Source: Pachyrhynchus sulphureomaculatus
Lineage: Eukaryota; Arthropoda; Insecta; Coleoptera; Curculionidae
NCBI GenBank assembly: GCA_019049505.1
Contig: CM032452.1
Span: 131,755,897-131,819,896, forward strand
Direction: 5' to 3'
DNA: 64,000 bases
In this document: one piece after another, positions 48,224 to 59,341 of the stretch
Layout: the number at the start of each line of letters is the position of its first letter
How positions within the stretch are numbered: position 1 is the stretch's first letter
Made by a program: the position numbers and the translations under genes
Notes under the pieces: model-generated
What the model was told of the DNA's origin: nothing
Databases searched by the model: none
Seen by the model: the letters and a program-made list of their open reading frames with translations, nothing else

Positions 48224-48554
48224 AATTATTATTAACTGTTTGTTTATATTTTCACCATAGCGTAAGTGTATTAAAAACAAGGGTAAAAACTGAAAAATTT
48301 AAAATAAATCGAAAACTATTAGAAATAGGTATATAACATACTTAATAAAAGTTGGAGGGTTTTGTAAAATCTATCAGAAAAAATAATAATATACAGGGTG
48401 TGCCATTTAAAAAATATGCGATATTTCAATTTAAAATAGTCGAAATGTATAAATTTATTTTGAACACCCTGTAGCATCTAATCTATTTAACATTTTTTCG
48501 TCATTCCCGAAACAAATGAGATAATGAACTTTACTCTATCGTTGACTCACCCTG

Positions 48555-48984
48555 TACTGCCGCCCCTAACTGATCTCATCTGACAATTATGGGTTTAAAT
48601 TGGTAAGAGTTTCAGTAAGTCAACTAATATTATGATGTTGTGCAGTGTAGGAGGAGAGAATTAGTTGTTATAATATATTGCGTTAAAATTCTAAAAATTA
48701 TAAAATCAATCGAATCAAATTTGTGTTAGATGCTAGTCATTATATCCTCAAAAACGAAAGTCAAATGGACAACTAGCGTTATTAAATTCCATAATAATTA
48801 GACCAACGGTGACTTTTACTGAATCTTGCAGCTTACTTTTACGTTAAGAAATCTGTATTCACTAAAAGTGTTTAAAATTTAGACCCGGTCTAGTTGCTAT
48901 GAAAGTTATAATTTCTAGTTATCTAGCTGACCTTTGTTTTCACAAAGTTATTTCATAGTTCATAGTTAATTCTAGATGTAAGAG
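48555..48984. other. non-coding stretch between nested elements and a LINE
   Basis: Nothing is recognised. The LINE endonuclease tail begins at its right edge. Confidence 0.5.
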
Positions 48985-51186
48985 TCCAAAGAGGGGCTTC
49001 ATGTGGCAGCGACCACTACCTTGTGAAAGGAAAGATAACCTCACGAACAACACGGGAAAGCAAACTGGAAGATACAAGTACACAGCACACAACAAGTGAA
49101 ACAACAATAAGATATAATACAGACAGCTTACAAAATGAAAGTATCAGAAATCTATACAAGAGTAGACTGGACAAAGATACAACGGACGGGATTTGTTAAT
49201 ATAGAAGAAGAATATAAGTATATAAAGGAATGCCTACACGCAGCCGCACTGGAATCATTAAGGTACCAAGAGAAAAGGGAAAAAAACAGCAAAAACCATA
49301 TTGGTGGGATGAAGAAATTAAATTCGAAATTGAAGAAAAACGGAAAAGCTATCACAAATACTTAAGTTCAAGGAGCACAAACGACAAAGTAAAATACAAA
49401 AAATCCCAAGCTAGAGTACGCAAAATAATTAGTGACAAAAAGAACAACCAATGGGAAAAGACATGCTCAAGACTCAACACTTACATAGGAGGAAGAAAAA
49501 GCACAGAAAGCTGGAGACTTCTTAAAAATATGAGAACAGAACGGAAAAGAGAAATCTTCTCACCAATAACACTAGAAAAATGGAACCAATATTTTACAAA
49601 TATGCTAACAGAAGATAAACCAGAGTTCAAAAGTACCCAACATGGAAACCCAAATATAGTTATACGAGGATCCCCAATAAGGATAACAACATCAGAAGTT
49701 AAACAAGTATGTAAAACGCTAAAAAATGGTAGAGCTCCAGGACCAGGAAACATCCCAGGAGAGATAGTAAAATACGGAACTGAAAAGCTATTTAGCGCTT
49801 TGAGGAACTTATTCCAAAGATGCATTAACACATCAGAAGTACCTGAGGAATGGAAAATATCATACATATCCACAATTCATAAGAAAGGAGACAAAAATAA
49901 TTGCGATAACTATAGGGGAATAACGGTTACAGGATCTATTAGCAAAATATACGGAAAAAATACTTAAAAATAGAATAGAAACGGAATACGCGGACGTAGA
50001 AGCTGAAGAACAGGCAGGCTTTAGAGCAGAAAGATCCACAATAGACCATCTCTTCTCACTGACGCAAATCCTACAAAAGAAAACCGCATTTGTTCAGGAA
50101 GTCCATGTCTTGTTTGTTGATTTAAAAAAGGCCTACGACAGCGTGCCCCTAATGAGATTGTGGGAAACGTTACAACAGAGTAATGTAAGCACCGAAAAAA
50201 TTAAAGCCGTAAAATCCTTATACCAAGACGCAAGAAGTAGTGTGAAAACCAAATATGGTATAACAACAGGGTTCCAGGTCACAAAGGGTCTCAAACAGGG
50301 CTGCTGTATATCCCCAACGCTATTTAAAATCTATTTGGAGAGTGCACTGAAGAACTGGAAAGGAAATGCAGCAGTATGGGATTACCACTGGATGACGATA
50401 CTACATTGTACACGCTGCCATTCGCAGACGACCAGGTAGTAGTCGCTCAGAACATCGATGATATGGAATACATGACACGAAAACTTTTGGAGGAATATGA
50501 AAAATGGGGACTAGAAGTCAATAATAAAAAGACCTAGTACATGTGCGTCAGAGGACAACAGCAGGAGTTGAAACTGGCCACAGGACACACCATCAAACAC
50601 TGTGCCAGTTATAAGTATTTGGGAACAAGAATATCTAGGGAAGGAACACTGGAAGAAGCAATATTCGAGAGGAATATCCAAGGAAGAAAAGTGATTGCAA
50701 TGCTTAATAGTATACTATGGGACAAAAACATAACCATTGAAAATAAGAAGAGAATTTACAACTCAATAGTGAAAAGTATAATAACTTACAGCTCCCAGGT
50801 GTGGCCATTGAAGGAAAGAACAGAAAAAATACTAAAAGCTACAGAAATGGATTTCTGGAGACGAGCAGTCGGAAAATCCAGAAAAGACCTCATACCAAAT
50901 GACAGGATAAGACGAGCTTTAGAAATAAAGCACGATATAGTGGACGAAATCAGAACCCAACAGTTGGTATGGTACGGACATGTACAGAGAATGTCACAAG
51001 ATCGACTACCTAAAAAGATTTTAAATTGGAACCCTCATGGAAAAAGAAAGCGAGGAAAACCACGCCAAAGCTGGAGAGCAGGAATTAACAAGGACGTACT
51101 AGAGAGAGATCTGGAGGAGGAGGGATGGAGAAACCGGGAGGAGTGGAAATTAGGCATCAGAAGACGGAAGACGTTATAAAACCGAT

Positions 51187-51187
<1 letters not shown>
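48985..51187 (+). pseudogene. 5'-truncated LINE (endonuclease tail plus reverse transcriptase)
   Basis: The first readable text is RGASCGSDHYLVKGKITSRT (48,988), the SDHxLV end of an APE-type endonuclease. A connecting region follows (KPYWWDEEIKFEIEEKRKSY at 49,290). RT motifs are KNGRAPGPGNIPGEIVKYG (49,725), GDKNNCDNYRGITVTGSISK (49,890), AGFRAERSTIDHLFSLTQIL (50,015), LFVDLKKAYDSVPLMRLWET (50,110), GLKQGCCISPTLFKIYLESA (50,290) and LPFADDQVVVAQ (50,418). The C-terminal block ends ...WKLGIRRRKTL with TAA at 51,177. Lesions include a stop at about 49,195, a 1-nt shift in an A-run at about 49,960, a shift at about 50,365 and TAG at about 50,535. It differs in lineage from the RT segments at 32 and 42 kb. 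Confidence 0.88.

Positions 51188-51252
<65 letters not shown>
51188..51252. repeat. (TA)n tail at the LINE 3' end
   Basis: It starts nine bases after the ORF stop (TAAAACCGATTGATATATAT). It could be the element's own microsatellite-type 3' tail. Confidence 0.9.
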
Positions 51253-51254
<2 letters not shown>

Positions 51255-52600
51255 CATATGGTAAATATCACTGAAGAAGCAGTTTTAGAATAAAATTTAA
51301 AATAAAAATCTTGGAGCAGATAGAGCCGTAAACATTTTTGAAATTTAATTATAATATTTCATTTTTATTGCTATAAATAAAAACTTGGTTTGTACTGCCG
51401 TAGCATCACAACTTTAATAGCTTATGGTACCTTTGTCAGTTTAAGCCCCAAATTGTTATATTAGACAAGTTTCAATATTAGAAATTTTAATAAACCAGGG
51501 AATTGCTATAGAATTATTCCATTTTTTCCTACACCCTAACAGTTATCTGATCTAGTAATAAAGTTTACCACAAGTAAAATCTGTTAGTAACGTAATTAGA
51601 AGCATCATGGAAAAATTTCTTCATATTTTTCTATACGTCACAAATTATAAGAACTAACCCATTCTTTTCCCTATATTGTAATAATTATTATGTCTAGCAA
51701 TTTATAATTCAGTTAAACAGTTAGGTTTACCACAAAAAGTCTGTGTCGGTGTCATACCTACAAAAAATAATATGTATCATCATAAGAAAATTTTATTCTT
51801 CTTCTGTACGTCACCAACCATCAAAATTAACCCAATTTTTTTTCCTATTCTATAACAAATATATTTAGTTATTACGTATAAGTGTATTTATTTTTCCAGT
51901 TGCAATTTTATTCCGCAAATTCTTGTAAAATACGGACTGACATTTTTATTCACTGTAATTTAAATTGTTTATGGGAAAATCTAACCCAACTTCCGATTCT
52001 TCTTAACTTTTTAACATTACCATGTAGTCCTCTAATAAATTTATTGTATATGGTTTTGCGTCCTTGCAGAGAATAAAAATTGTCGTTAATTGAATGGAGA
52101 CATGACCGTACTCAGTGGAATTTGCTTGTATATTTATTATATTTTGTGAAAACCATAATTTATGAAAAGAATTTCTATAAAATATCGTGTCTCCAACGTA
52201 TAGAAAAAATATACACATTACATTTTTTATTTTAGGCCAAATTATTATAAAACATCATTTTTTTGCTCACAATACAGTGACACATGTACCATTTTACTAC
52301 TTCCAAAAAGCTTATTTTTTAAGAGAGAGAAATTCCTATTACGTTATAAAATCCTACAAACGTCGATATAATTTTATGTAGTTTTAATACTATTGTGAGA
52401 AGTTTTTCTCCTTTTTGGATGCGATAATGTGAAAACTGTAAGCATTTATTTTTGTAAATGGTTAACTAAATCGAGAAGGGGGATGAGAGGCGGCTTTGAA
52501 TATATTGTATTAAAAAAACCTATGAAAATTATGTTTTTTTTTGGTCTTATTCCCAATATTAACAGAAATATTATGTGTTAAAAAAGTATATTGCCTTACG
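51253..52600. other. AT-rich non-coding stretch with diverged tandem-like segments
   Basis: Between about 51,530 and 51,900 a phrase (TTTACCACAA..., then TACGTCAC(A/C)AA followed by TTCCCTAT(A/T)TTGTAATAA-like text) repeats two to three times at about 180-190-bp spacing. No gene is seen. Confidence 0.4.
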
Positions 52601-53066
52601 AGGTAAGTACGGGTCAAATCACATTACTAAATTTTAATTTTCTGAGACCTACTTTTCTCCTCTTAATCCGACCCATACAACCGCACCTACCGTGAATTTT
52701 AAGTAGTATAAGTATATCACGACGGAGAAACGCATTCTTCTTCAGACTTCTAAGCCACGAAAGCGGGGATTCCCGCCAATCCTTTTTCCCACGATCTCCC
52801 CCCAATCCGATCCTGCCGAGCCAGCCAATTAATTCTATATTTATTAACTTAAGCCAAGTTTGGACCAATCGTATTTGTTAACCAACGCTCTAAGCAGTCA
52901 TACACAATCGCAGATTCATTTGGAAACACGCGTGTTTTTATTTTTAATTAAGTGTATCAGCGGTGATTGTTGTTGGTGTTTTTTCGCGTTCTTACTTAGT
53001 GCTTTAGTGATCAGTTGCTGAGATATAAGTACGCCTGGGATTTAGAATAGAAAAACATAGAGAAAA
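52601..53066 (+). promoter_or_regulatory. Candidate host-gene promoter and 5' UTR region
   Basis: This stretch is not seen elsewhere in the window and is less AT-rich (52,660-52,830 in particular). An arthropod initiator-like TCAGT lies at 53,011-53,015, 52 bp before ATG 53,067. No TATA box or DPE is evident at the canonical distances. The assignment depends on the exon call that follows. Confidence 0.3.
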
Positions 53067-53108
53067 ATGGTTTTATACAATAGATTTTGTTGCGTGTTAC
53101 TTCTAGCG
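53067..53108 (+). CDS. Candidate host first coding exon (signal-peptide-like, 14 codons)
   Basis: AGAAAAATGG gives a favourable insect start context. The codons read MVLYNRFCCVLLLA, a short positive residue followed by a hydrophobic run, typical of a secretory signal sequence. It ends at GCG followed directly by GTAAGT, a consensus splice donor in phase 0. The region is single-copy in this window and not part of any repeat recognised here. Downstream exons would lie beyond a transposon-filled intron and none was identified, so the protein is unknown. The minus-strand frame of 94 codons covering this site (53,042-53,326) looks like a chance frame. This could also be a coincidence. Confidence 0.4.
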
Positions 53109-54015
53109 GTAAGTTGTAAAAGTCTCGTCTGACGAGGAAACAATGGAACTCTTTTGATGCAATTTATGCATCCGGTCATTGATTGTAGTTTCTCGGGAAC
53201 AAAATATCTAACCCGGAGATAGGATTTTTTTATACCGGATAACAACAGGATATTACACGCAAATATTTTATTAGTATTAAACGAAGAAATTGAAAAATTA
53301 GACGATAGTTGATAAAAACCTAACATTATTTTTCTCGCAGCTCCCGTGGTGATTCCTGAAGTGCATATTCTATGCTCCTTAGTTTTCTTTGTTCATACCT
53401 ATCAGTAAAAATTTTGTTTAGGTTTTCTCCTAAAAAAAAAATGGAAACGGATATTGACTAAAATCAATTGTCTGAAGGTTTACGAATATAATAAACCGTG
53501 TCAAGTGCATTAGGAGCTGTTAAACTCGAGTTATTAAAACTATATTGACAATGTACTATTTCCATCTTATTTTCACATCAATAAATTTTTGTTATTCTTT
53601 AAACAGGTTTTTAAAAGATTTACCTCGCATACGAGTTTCCATATCTGTGATCATACATTGAAAAAAAAAGTGGTAAGGTACCAGGCCAGGACTATAAAGT
53701 GCATTATTAAAAAATTCGTATAAAAATTTCGGTATTATACCTTTTAGTTTCCTGATCAAAGAGTGAAAGAAAATTTTTGCATTTGTTTACGTTTCAGAAG
53801 TCCTAGATCACAAAGTTCTCCATTTCTGCTAGTCTATTTGTCTGATGATACAATAACTCTCGAACGAAATATATCAATTTTAGATTTGGTATGCATTTAT
53901 GGATGAAAAATTTTAAGCCATATCGCTTTAGGCGAAGAGATTGAATTGTGTGTGTTTTTAATATCGTACAGAGAACCTATTTAAATTTTTAGTTGGTATA
54001 ATTATTTATAATAAT
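53109..54015. other. Non-coding; possible first intron of the candidate gene; Q fragment
   Basis: AT-rich sequence begins with GTAAGT. A Q fragment (AACTCTCGAACGAAATATAT) lies at about 53,855-53,905. No further exon is recognised. Confidence 0.4.
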
Positions 54016-54648
54016 AACCGGTCAAGTGCAAGTTGAACTTGCACAATTAGTGTTCCGTACGTTGATTTGCTTTTAAAATAAAAAAGGTAGAGGTATAAAA
54101 TGATCAGTGACTTCACAAAATACGCCCCAAATGAGTTTTCAACAAAGTTTGTTTCCAATCTTTACTGAAATCTGATGACCTTGAAATTTTTGTTTTTTTT
54201 TAAATACCAGATAAATTATTAAAGGTAGTGCACTCGTGATAATTTTCGTTCAATCTACACCCCGTGGAGAATATTCCAGAATTTTTTCGAAATTTTTTGA
54301 TAAGTACTTTTCGAGATAAGGCAGGGGACAGCGATTTTTCGCGAATTTTTATAAATAATGCAAAGAAAAGTACACGCAAATATAACATTATATATATATT
54401 TTTTACTTGTGTTTTCACAAGCTTTCATTTGACACCACACTCGATGACCTAGTAAATTTTTTTTTTCACGTCCGACTTCACCCCTCAAGTCAAAATTCAA
54501 CTTTCAAAACTACATGGCTCTGATGAGGCCATCAATTCCTATATTATTACCAAATTTCACCTTTCTATGTTAAATAGTTTCGGAGAAAATCGGGTGTGAC
54601 AGACAGACAGACAGACACCGAAGTGATCTTATAAGTGTTCCGAACGGA
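54016..54648 (+). repeat. dispersed repeat R, copy (f), full length
   Basis: AACCGGTCAAGTGCAAGTTG opens it, with the GTGCAAGTT/AACTTGCAC hairpin. It closes AGTGTTCCGAACGG, a mutated end palindrome. An internal GACAGACAGACAGACAC tract is present as in the other copies. Confidence 0.93.
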
Positions 54649-55062
54649 AGAGGTGAGAAATGGTATTAGAAAGTCATATAATATATATTTTTCAGGATTC
54701 TTAATGACGAGGAATCTGAAAATTATGCAATTTCGTCTTCAATTTATGGTCAAACATAATAATTAATGACAGGTTTAAGAGGTTAGAGTGTGTGTTTAGT
54801 AAATGGTTATATGTATCTTTTAGCGTTTTTACAGTTAAGGAATCCAAAAATTGTACTATTCTTTTCATTTCAGAAGATTAGAGGGGTTGTATATATCGTG
54901 TAATATATCATTTTTAGTGTTTTTGGAATTAGAAAATCTGAGATCTAGTGATATTTTTTGATTTTTTTTTTAAATTTTAACGAAAATGGTATGTATACCC
55001 GAGGGAAATGTTTACCTCTTTTTCTTTTGGTTAATATCCTACAATCAAGTACATAACATATA
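54649..55062. other. AT-rich non-coding stretch, nothing firm
   Basis: Phrases resembling 62,330-62,420 (GTATATATCGTGTAATATAT then TTTTTGGAAT(T/C)) suggest another old dispersed repeat. No gene is seen. Confidence 0.4.
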
Positions 55063-56228
55063 GGCTGAAAGGTTCTTGATCTAGCTACTTAACAATGTAG
55101 TCTACTTCAAGATCGATACAATCAGTTCAACGCTTTTCTAATATTTTTTATACCTCTCTTGTACAAAGATTTGTCTTTGCCTTCAAAATAGACCTCAATT
55201 TTGGCGATAACTTCTTCATTGGAGCCAAATCTCTTTTCCGCGAGCATTTTTTTGAGGTCTGCGAATAGATAATAGTCGTTGGGGGCCAAATTTGGAGAAT
55301 ACGGTGGATGCGGAAGCAATTCGAATTTCAATTCATGCAATTTTGCCATCGTAATCATTGACTTGTGAGAAGATGCATTGTCTTGTTCATTTAGGGCCGT
55401 TTCTTTGCGATTTCTGCCTTCAACCGCACCAATAACTTTATATAATATTTGCTATTGACGGTTTTTCCCTTTTCGGCATAACGGATGAAAATTATTCTAT
55501 GCATATCCCAAAATACAGAGGCCAAAACCTTCTTAGCCGACTGTTGTGCCTTTGGTCGCTTCGTGCGGCTTTCATCGGCTGCTGTCCACTCAGCTAACTG
55601 CCGATTTGATTCCAGTGTGTAGTGGTGGATCCATGTTTCATTCATTGTCACATAATCACATGAAAAAATCCTTTTTATTGAGCTTAAACAGGTCCAAACA
55701 GCGCTTACACTCATCAACATATTGTTTTTGGTCCACTGTGAGCAAACGCGGTACCCATTTCGAACAGAGCTTTCTCATGCCCAAATATTTATACAAAATA
55801 TGACCAACACGTTTTTTTGATATCTTTAGGGCTGTCTTACGCGATTTCACTTTACGGTTACTTTATTTGGGCGTCCAGAGCGTTCGGCATCATTTGTGTC
55901 TGTACGACCGTGTTTAAATTCAGCACACCAGTAAATGATGAGGGATTTTCTAGAGGCAGAGTCCCCGTAATACTTATCAAGCCATTGCTTTGCTTGCTGC
56001 TACTTTTTCCCATCAAAAAACAGTGTTTAATTAACACACGAAATTCGATTTTTTCCATTGTTTTGAAAATATCAAAAGAAGCAGCACTAGAACCACTGTA
56101 ACTTGTAAACTAATCGTCGAAATGTCATGAAATTTTGACACGTATCGTTTGAAGGTTGGTACTTCCTAAAAATCATATGGATATTTTGAAACAGGACATC
56201 CATGTGTCGGAGCAAAAACTTTTCAACC
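55063..56228 (-). mobile_element. Decayed mariner element (third mariner lineage)
   Basis: The 1,166-bp element has eroded inverted termini (GGCTGAAAGGTTCTTG versus GGTTGAAAAGTTTTTG). TA lies at 55,061-55,062 and 56,229-56,230. It is related to the 14,241 element in its protein, but the termini differ. Confidence 0.83.
55085..56058 (-). pseudogene. mariner transposase pseudogene, heavily frameshifted
   Basis: Minus-strand text begins MEKIEFRVLIKHCFLMGK at ATG 56,058. It continues in other frames through QAKQWLDKYYGDSAS, KHGRTDTNDAERSGRPNK, KKRVGHILYKYLGMRKLCSK and WVPRLLTVDQKQ. VTMNETWIHHYTLESNRQLA (first catalytic site, aspartate replaced by asparagine) and VLASVFWDMHRIIFIRYAEK follow. After an indel come EQDNASSHKSMITMAKLHEL (second D) and HPPYSPNLAPNDYYLFADLK (third D kept; APSD is usual). 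It ends near 55,085. At least four indels and the D-to-N change make it dead. Confidence 0.85.
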
Positions 56229-57481
56229 TACGTGTTAGTTCTTCAGGGTTCTATTCTCTTCAAGATTAGAACAGTAAATAGGCCATACAAGCTATAAAAC
56301 ACGTATTTATACCTAATTGCTATTCACCTAACCGTGGCATTTAATAATCGGTTTGTACACGAACCAAAACCTGTATCTTTGTTAATGTTGTTAGAGTGTT
56401 TGTAAATTGCACTTGTCTTGCCTTTCGCTTATCAAAACTGGAAAATGAAGCAAAATACTTTGGTTTCTATCATGTGGTTGAATATGTGAGTTAACATGCC
56501 TGTATGAATTCAGTTGAGTTGACTTATTGTAAACTGAATGTCCTAAGATGCTGCTGCTTTTGTTTTCTACCAGGCAGGTACCTCATTTGATTCAGTTTAC
56601 GTCGTAAATATAATTAACTAGCATGCATATATACGTAGTACCATCTACCATGTACTGTATTTTCTTTACAAAAAAGGACCATTATAAAATAAAAGTCTCA
56701 CGAGACTAAATTCTGAAATACTGAAACCTTAAAACTTTATATCTTAATTTCATAAATTCAAATTCTATATTGTCTATAATACTTATATTTTTATAAATAA
56801 TTAGTATTAATGGTATTTTTAGTAACACCTAAAGGATTAAATATTGAAATTGAAAAATATACTATAATTCAAACAGCTACTTTTATAATAATATTCGTTA
56901 TTAAAAAACAACAGAAACAATTTTTTGTGCAATTAGTTAAGTTATTAAAAATACTACAAAACTTATAATTATATTCAAGTACTTTTAATAATATTATTAT
57001 CTGTTTAAATGAAAAACCAATTAATAAATTTACCAGGGAAATTAAAAAACGATATTATATTTACGAAAGATGTTTTAAGCCAAATACTTATTGTAAGTAT
57101 TCTTACATCACACTCGAACTCAGAAATTTTAGCATTTCTCTAGTCCAAGTGTCATCTATATACGCATAAGCAAATATTCCAATAAGTCTACTCCACATTA
57201 TCTGCAACGGTTTATAAATTAATAATAAAATAAAGATTAAAATATCTCCGATTTCTAAGAAATTATTATTTATAAAATTATTAATATATAGCACTAGGAA
57301 ACTAATTAATATCGGCAGAGTTAATAAATATTTACTAATGAATATTTAATGTTTAAGATAAATAATTTAGAAAATGTGGTTAATTGTACAATGGTATTCC
57401 TAAAAATTTCTTTACTATTCCTATTAAAGTAAAATGATCGGCGTCATGTTACTTTTAGCCAACCTTCCAGCATATATTTTG
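56229..57481. other. AT-rich non-coding stretch, nothing recognised
   Basis: About 1.25 kb of very AT-rich sequence without convincing frames or repeats. Confidence 0.5.

Positions 57482-57546
<65 letters not shown>
57482..57546. repeat. (TA)n microsatellite at the left end of the Tc1 element
   Basis: A pure TA tract replaces the outer bases of the left terminal repeat of the Tc1-like element. Confidence 0.95.
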
Positions 57547-57550
<4 letters not shown>

Positions 57551-57551
<1 letters not shown>

Positions 57552-59257
57552 CAAATTATTAGACGCACTGCAAGATTTCATGTAAAATATTAATTACCGA
57601 GTGATATTGTACCGTTTTATTATTTTAAATTGATTTGTTTTTTATTTTTATATTATCCAATCAATTACCTATTTATTTGACATAAATAAAACAGCATTAA
57701 TTTAGAAAAGCATAAGTTTATTAAGTTTTAAAGAAAAGTGAAATTAATGTTAGTAAAAGTCAATATTTAGTTGAGCCACCTTTAGCCGCTATCAAAGCTT
57801 TAATTCTGCGCGGCATGCTATCAATGCAAGATTGTACTGTCTCCTGCATTTGAGGATGATGATTCCACACATGAATAATCTTTTCTAGGAGCTGGGTTTT
57901 GTTGGTAATCACATCTTTAGCCACTTCTCTTTTCATCAGCTCCCACACATTTTCAATGGGGTTCATATCAGGGCTATTACCCGGTCAATCCAACAGAGGG
58001 ATATTTTTTTCTGCCAAAAAAGCTTTAACAGACCGAGCAGTGTGACAGGGAGCTCCATCTTGCATGAAAGTGAATGGTTCCCCATTTAGAAACCATTCTC
58101 TGAGCTGCGGAATCAACCGATTTTGTAATACTTCTTTGTACTGATCTTGCCTCATTATTCCTTTGACGACGTACAGACGTCCAGTGAGTGCCCTTGCCGC
58201 TGATGACTGACCAAATCATCACTTTGGTGGGATGTTTAACCGTCGGGACGACACAATCAGGATGAAACTTTTCTCCATGACGACGACGCACATACTGAGC
58301 TTAATTCTGCAAAATTTCGAATGTGCTTTCGTCACTGAAGCAGACCTGTCAAAAATAGGAAAAATATATAAACTTCCATGTTTATTTGCTTTATTTAACT
58401 GAAAATGATAATAATGTATCAATTATTGATTAAATTGCTGTATCTTACCGATCTCCAGAAGTCCACATCTTTGTCTTGCCATTGTTTGGCCCACTTCAGG
58501 CGCTTTGCTTTCATTGCAGCTGTTAACTTGGGCTTCCTGGCGGGGCGACAGGCCTTAAAATCTAATTCTTTCAATTTTCTTCGAACAGTGCGCTCAGAAG
58601 CATTTACGCTAGCATCCTGGAGTTGTGATTTTATTACCTTTGTGGTAGCAAATCTATTTTCTACACAAATTTTCTTCAAACATCTCTCTGACCGTGGAGT
58701 GAAAATTGGTTTTCTACCGCATCTTTTCTTTCTTTTCGGGCTTAATTCCTTCCCTGACTCAATTTTCTTTTTTATGCGTCGTACACTAGCTTCAGAAACC
58801 TCCAATCTTCGTGATATTTCTCGGTTTGTAAATGTTTTCGCAATCACAAGGGCCTTCACTTCAGCTTTTTTACGTGGTGAAAGATCGCCTTTTCTACCCA
58901 TAATGAAAATAGTCCAATTACTTTTTTAAAACACTGCATACAAAATAAACTAATAACTGAGTAGTATAAAACTGTTAAACAAACAATCACAGTCCATAAA
59001 GCCACAGAAACACGTCCGTACCTGACTCGATTCCGATCGCGACTGATACAGATTTGTACTTGTTTACGTTCATGTATCACTTTGTCAACACAGTGTTGCC
59101 ATATGTTAAAAATAAATACAAATATGTAGTCTACAACAATTCTTTTAAATAAAAATCAATAATATTGTAGTTTAAATATACCATTATTGCATAAAAACTC
59201 TTAAGAAACATAAAATTACTAAAAAAAATACAGTGCGTCTAATAATTTGGCCAGGGA

Positions 59258-59259
<2 letters not shown>
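57551..59259 (-). mobile_element. Tc1-like element (DD34E) between TA tracts
   Basis: The right terminus is CAGTCCCTGGCCAAATTATT, followed by AGACGCACTG (read inward from 59,259), next to TA 59,260-59,261. The left terminus retains only the inner CAAATTATTAGACGCACTG (57,552-57,570); its first ~11 bases are replaced by TA repeats. CAGT...AAATTATTAGACGCAC is the classic Tc1-type end. It carries an intron-containing, now broken transposase. Confidence 0.9.
57760..58901 (-). pseudogene. Tc1-like transposase pseudogene with a 103-bp intron
   Basis: It starts MGRKGDLSPRKKAEVKALVI (ATG 58,901). Two helix-turn-helix units and a GRPR-like patch (KKRCGRKPIF) reach ...WQDKDVDFWRS at 58,449. GTAAGA (58,448) to TTGACAG (58,346) bounds an intron. 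Its removal joins WRS to VCFSDESTFEILQN, the expected first catalytic block. Lesions are TAA at 58,303-58,301, a 1-nt shift at about 58,190 after ISGKGT, and TGA at 57,987-57,985 at a tryptophan position (LLD-stop-PGNSPD). The second and third catalytic residues read D in FMQDGAPCHTA and E in DMNPIENVW, with 34 residues between. It ends GGSTKY, with stop at 57,760-57,762. Confidence 0.9.

Positions 59260-59340
<81 letters not shown>
59260..59340. repeat. (TA)n microsatellite between the Tc1 element and a Helitron-like array
   Basis: A pure TA tract starts at the Tc1 target duplication and leads into ACCTATAATATATAAAATGC, a Helitron-like monomer start. Confidence 0.95.

Positions 59341-59341
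<1 letters not shown>

Larger units (their letters stand above)
46273..48471 (+). mobile_element. ITmD41D-type element with long inverted repeats, interrupted by repeat R
   Basis: CAGGGTGTTCAAAATAAATT begins both ends, with TA at 46,271-46,272 and 48,472-48,473. The inverted arms are unusually long, over 200 bp. The right arm (48,255-48,471) pairs with two left pieces (46,273-46,364 and 46,983-47,115) at high identity. The left arm is cut by an R copy. The uninterrupted right arm therefore serves as an empty-site reference. A broken transposase lies between the arms. Confidence 0.82.
44586..48554. mobile_element. Outer TA-flanked element (MITE-like) holding nested elements
   Basis: The termini CAGGGTGAGTCAACGATAGA are inverted at 44,586 and 48,554, with TA at 44,584-44,585 and 48,555-48,556. 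Similarity between ends extends about 70 bp (through CGGGAATGACGAAA). Removing mariner E (44,934-46,225) and the ITmD41D element (46,273-48,471), each with one TA, leaves about 480 bp without coding capacity. This is a Tc1/mariner-type MITE. Confidence 0.82.

Noticed and set aside
49481..49873. 130-codon minus-strand frame
   Set aside because: It is antisense to the LINE RT at 49,230-49,967, whose sense frame has clear motifs.
52614..52868. 84-codon minus-strand frame in the unique region upstream of the candidate exon
   Set aside because: No motif or homologue is recognised, and no start context or splice support was seen. It is kept only as part of the candidate promoter region.
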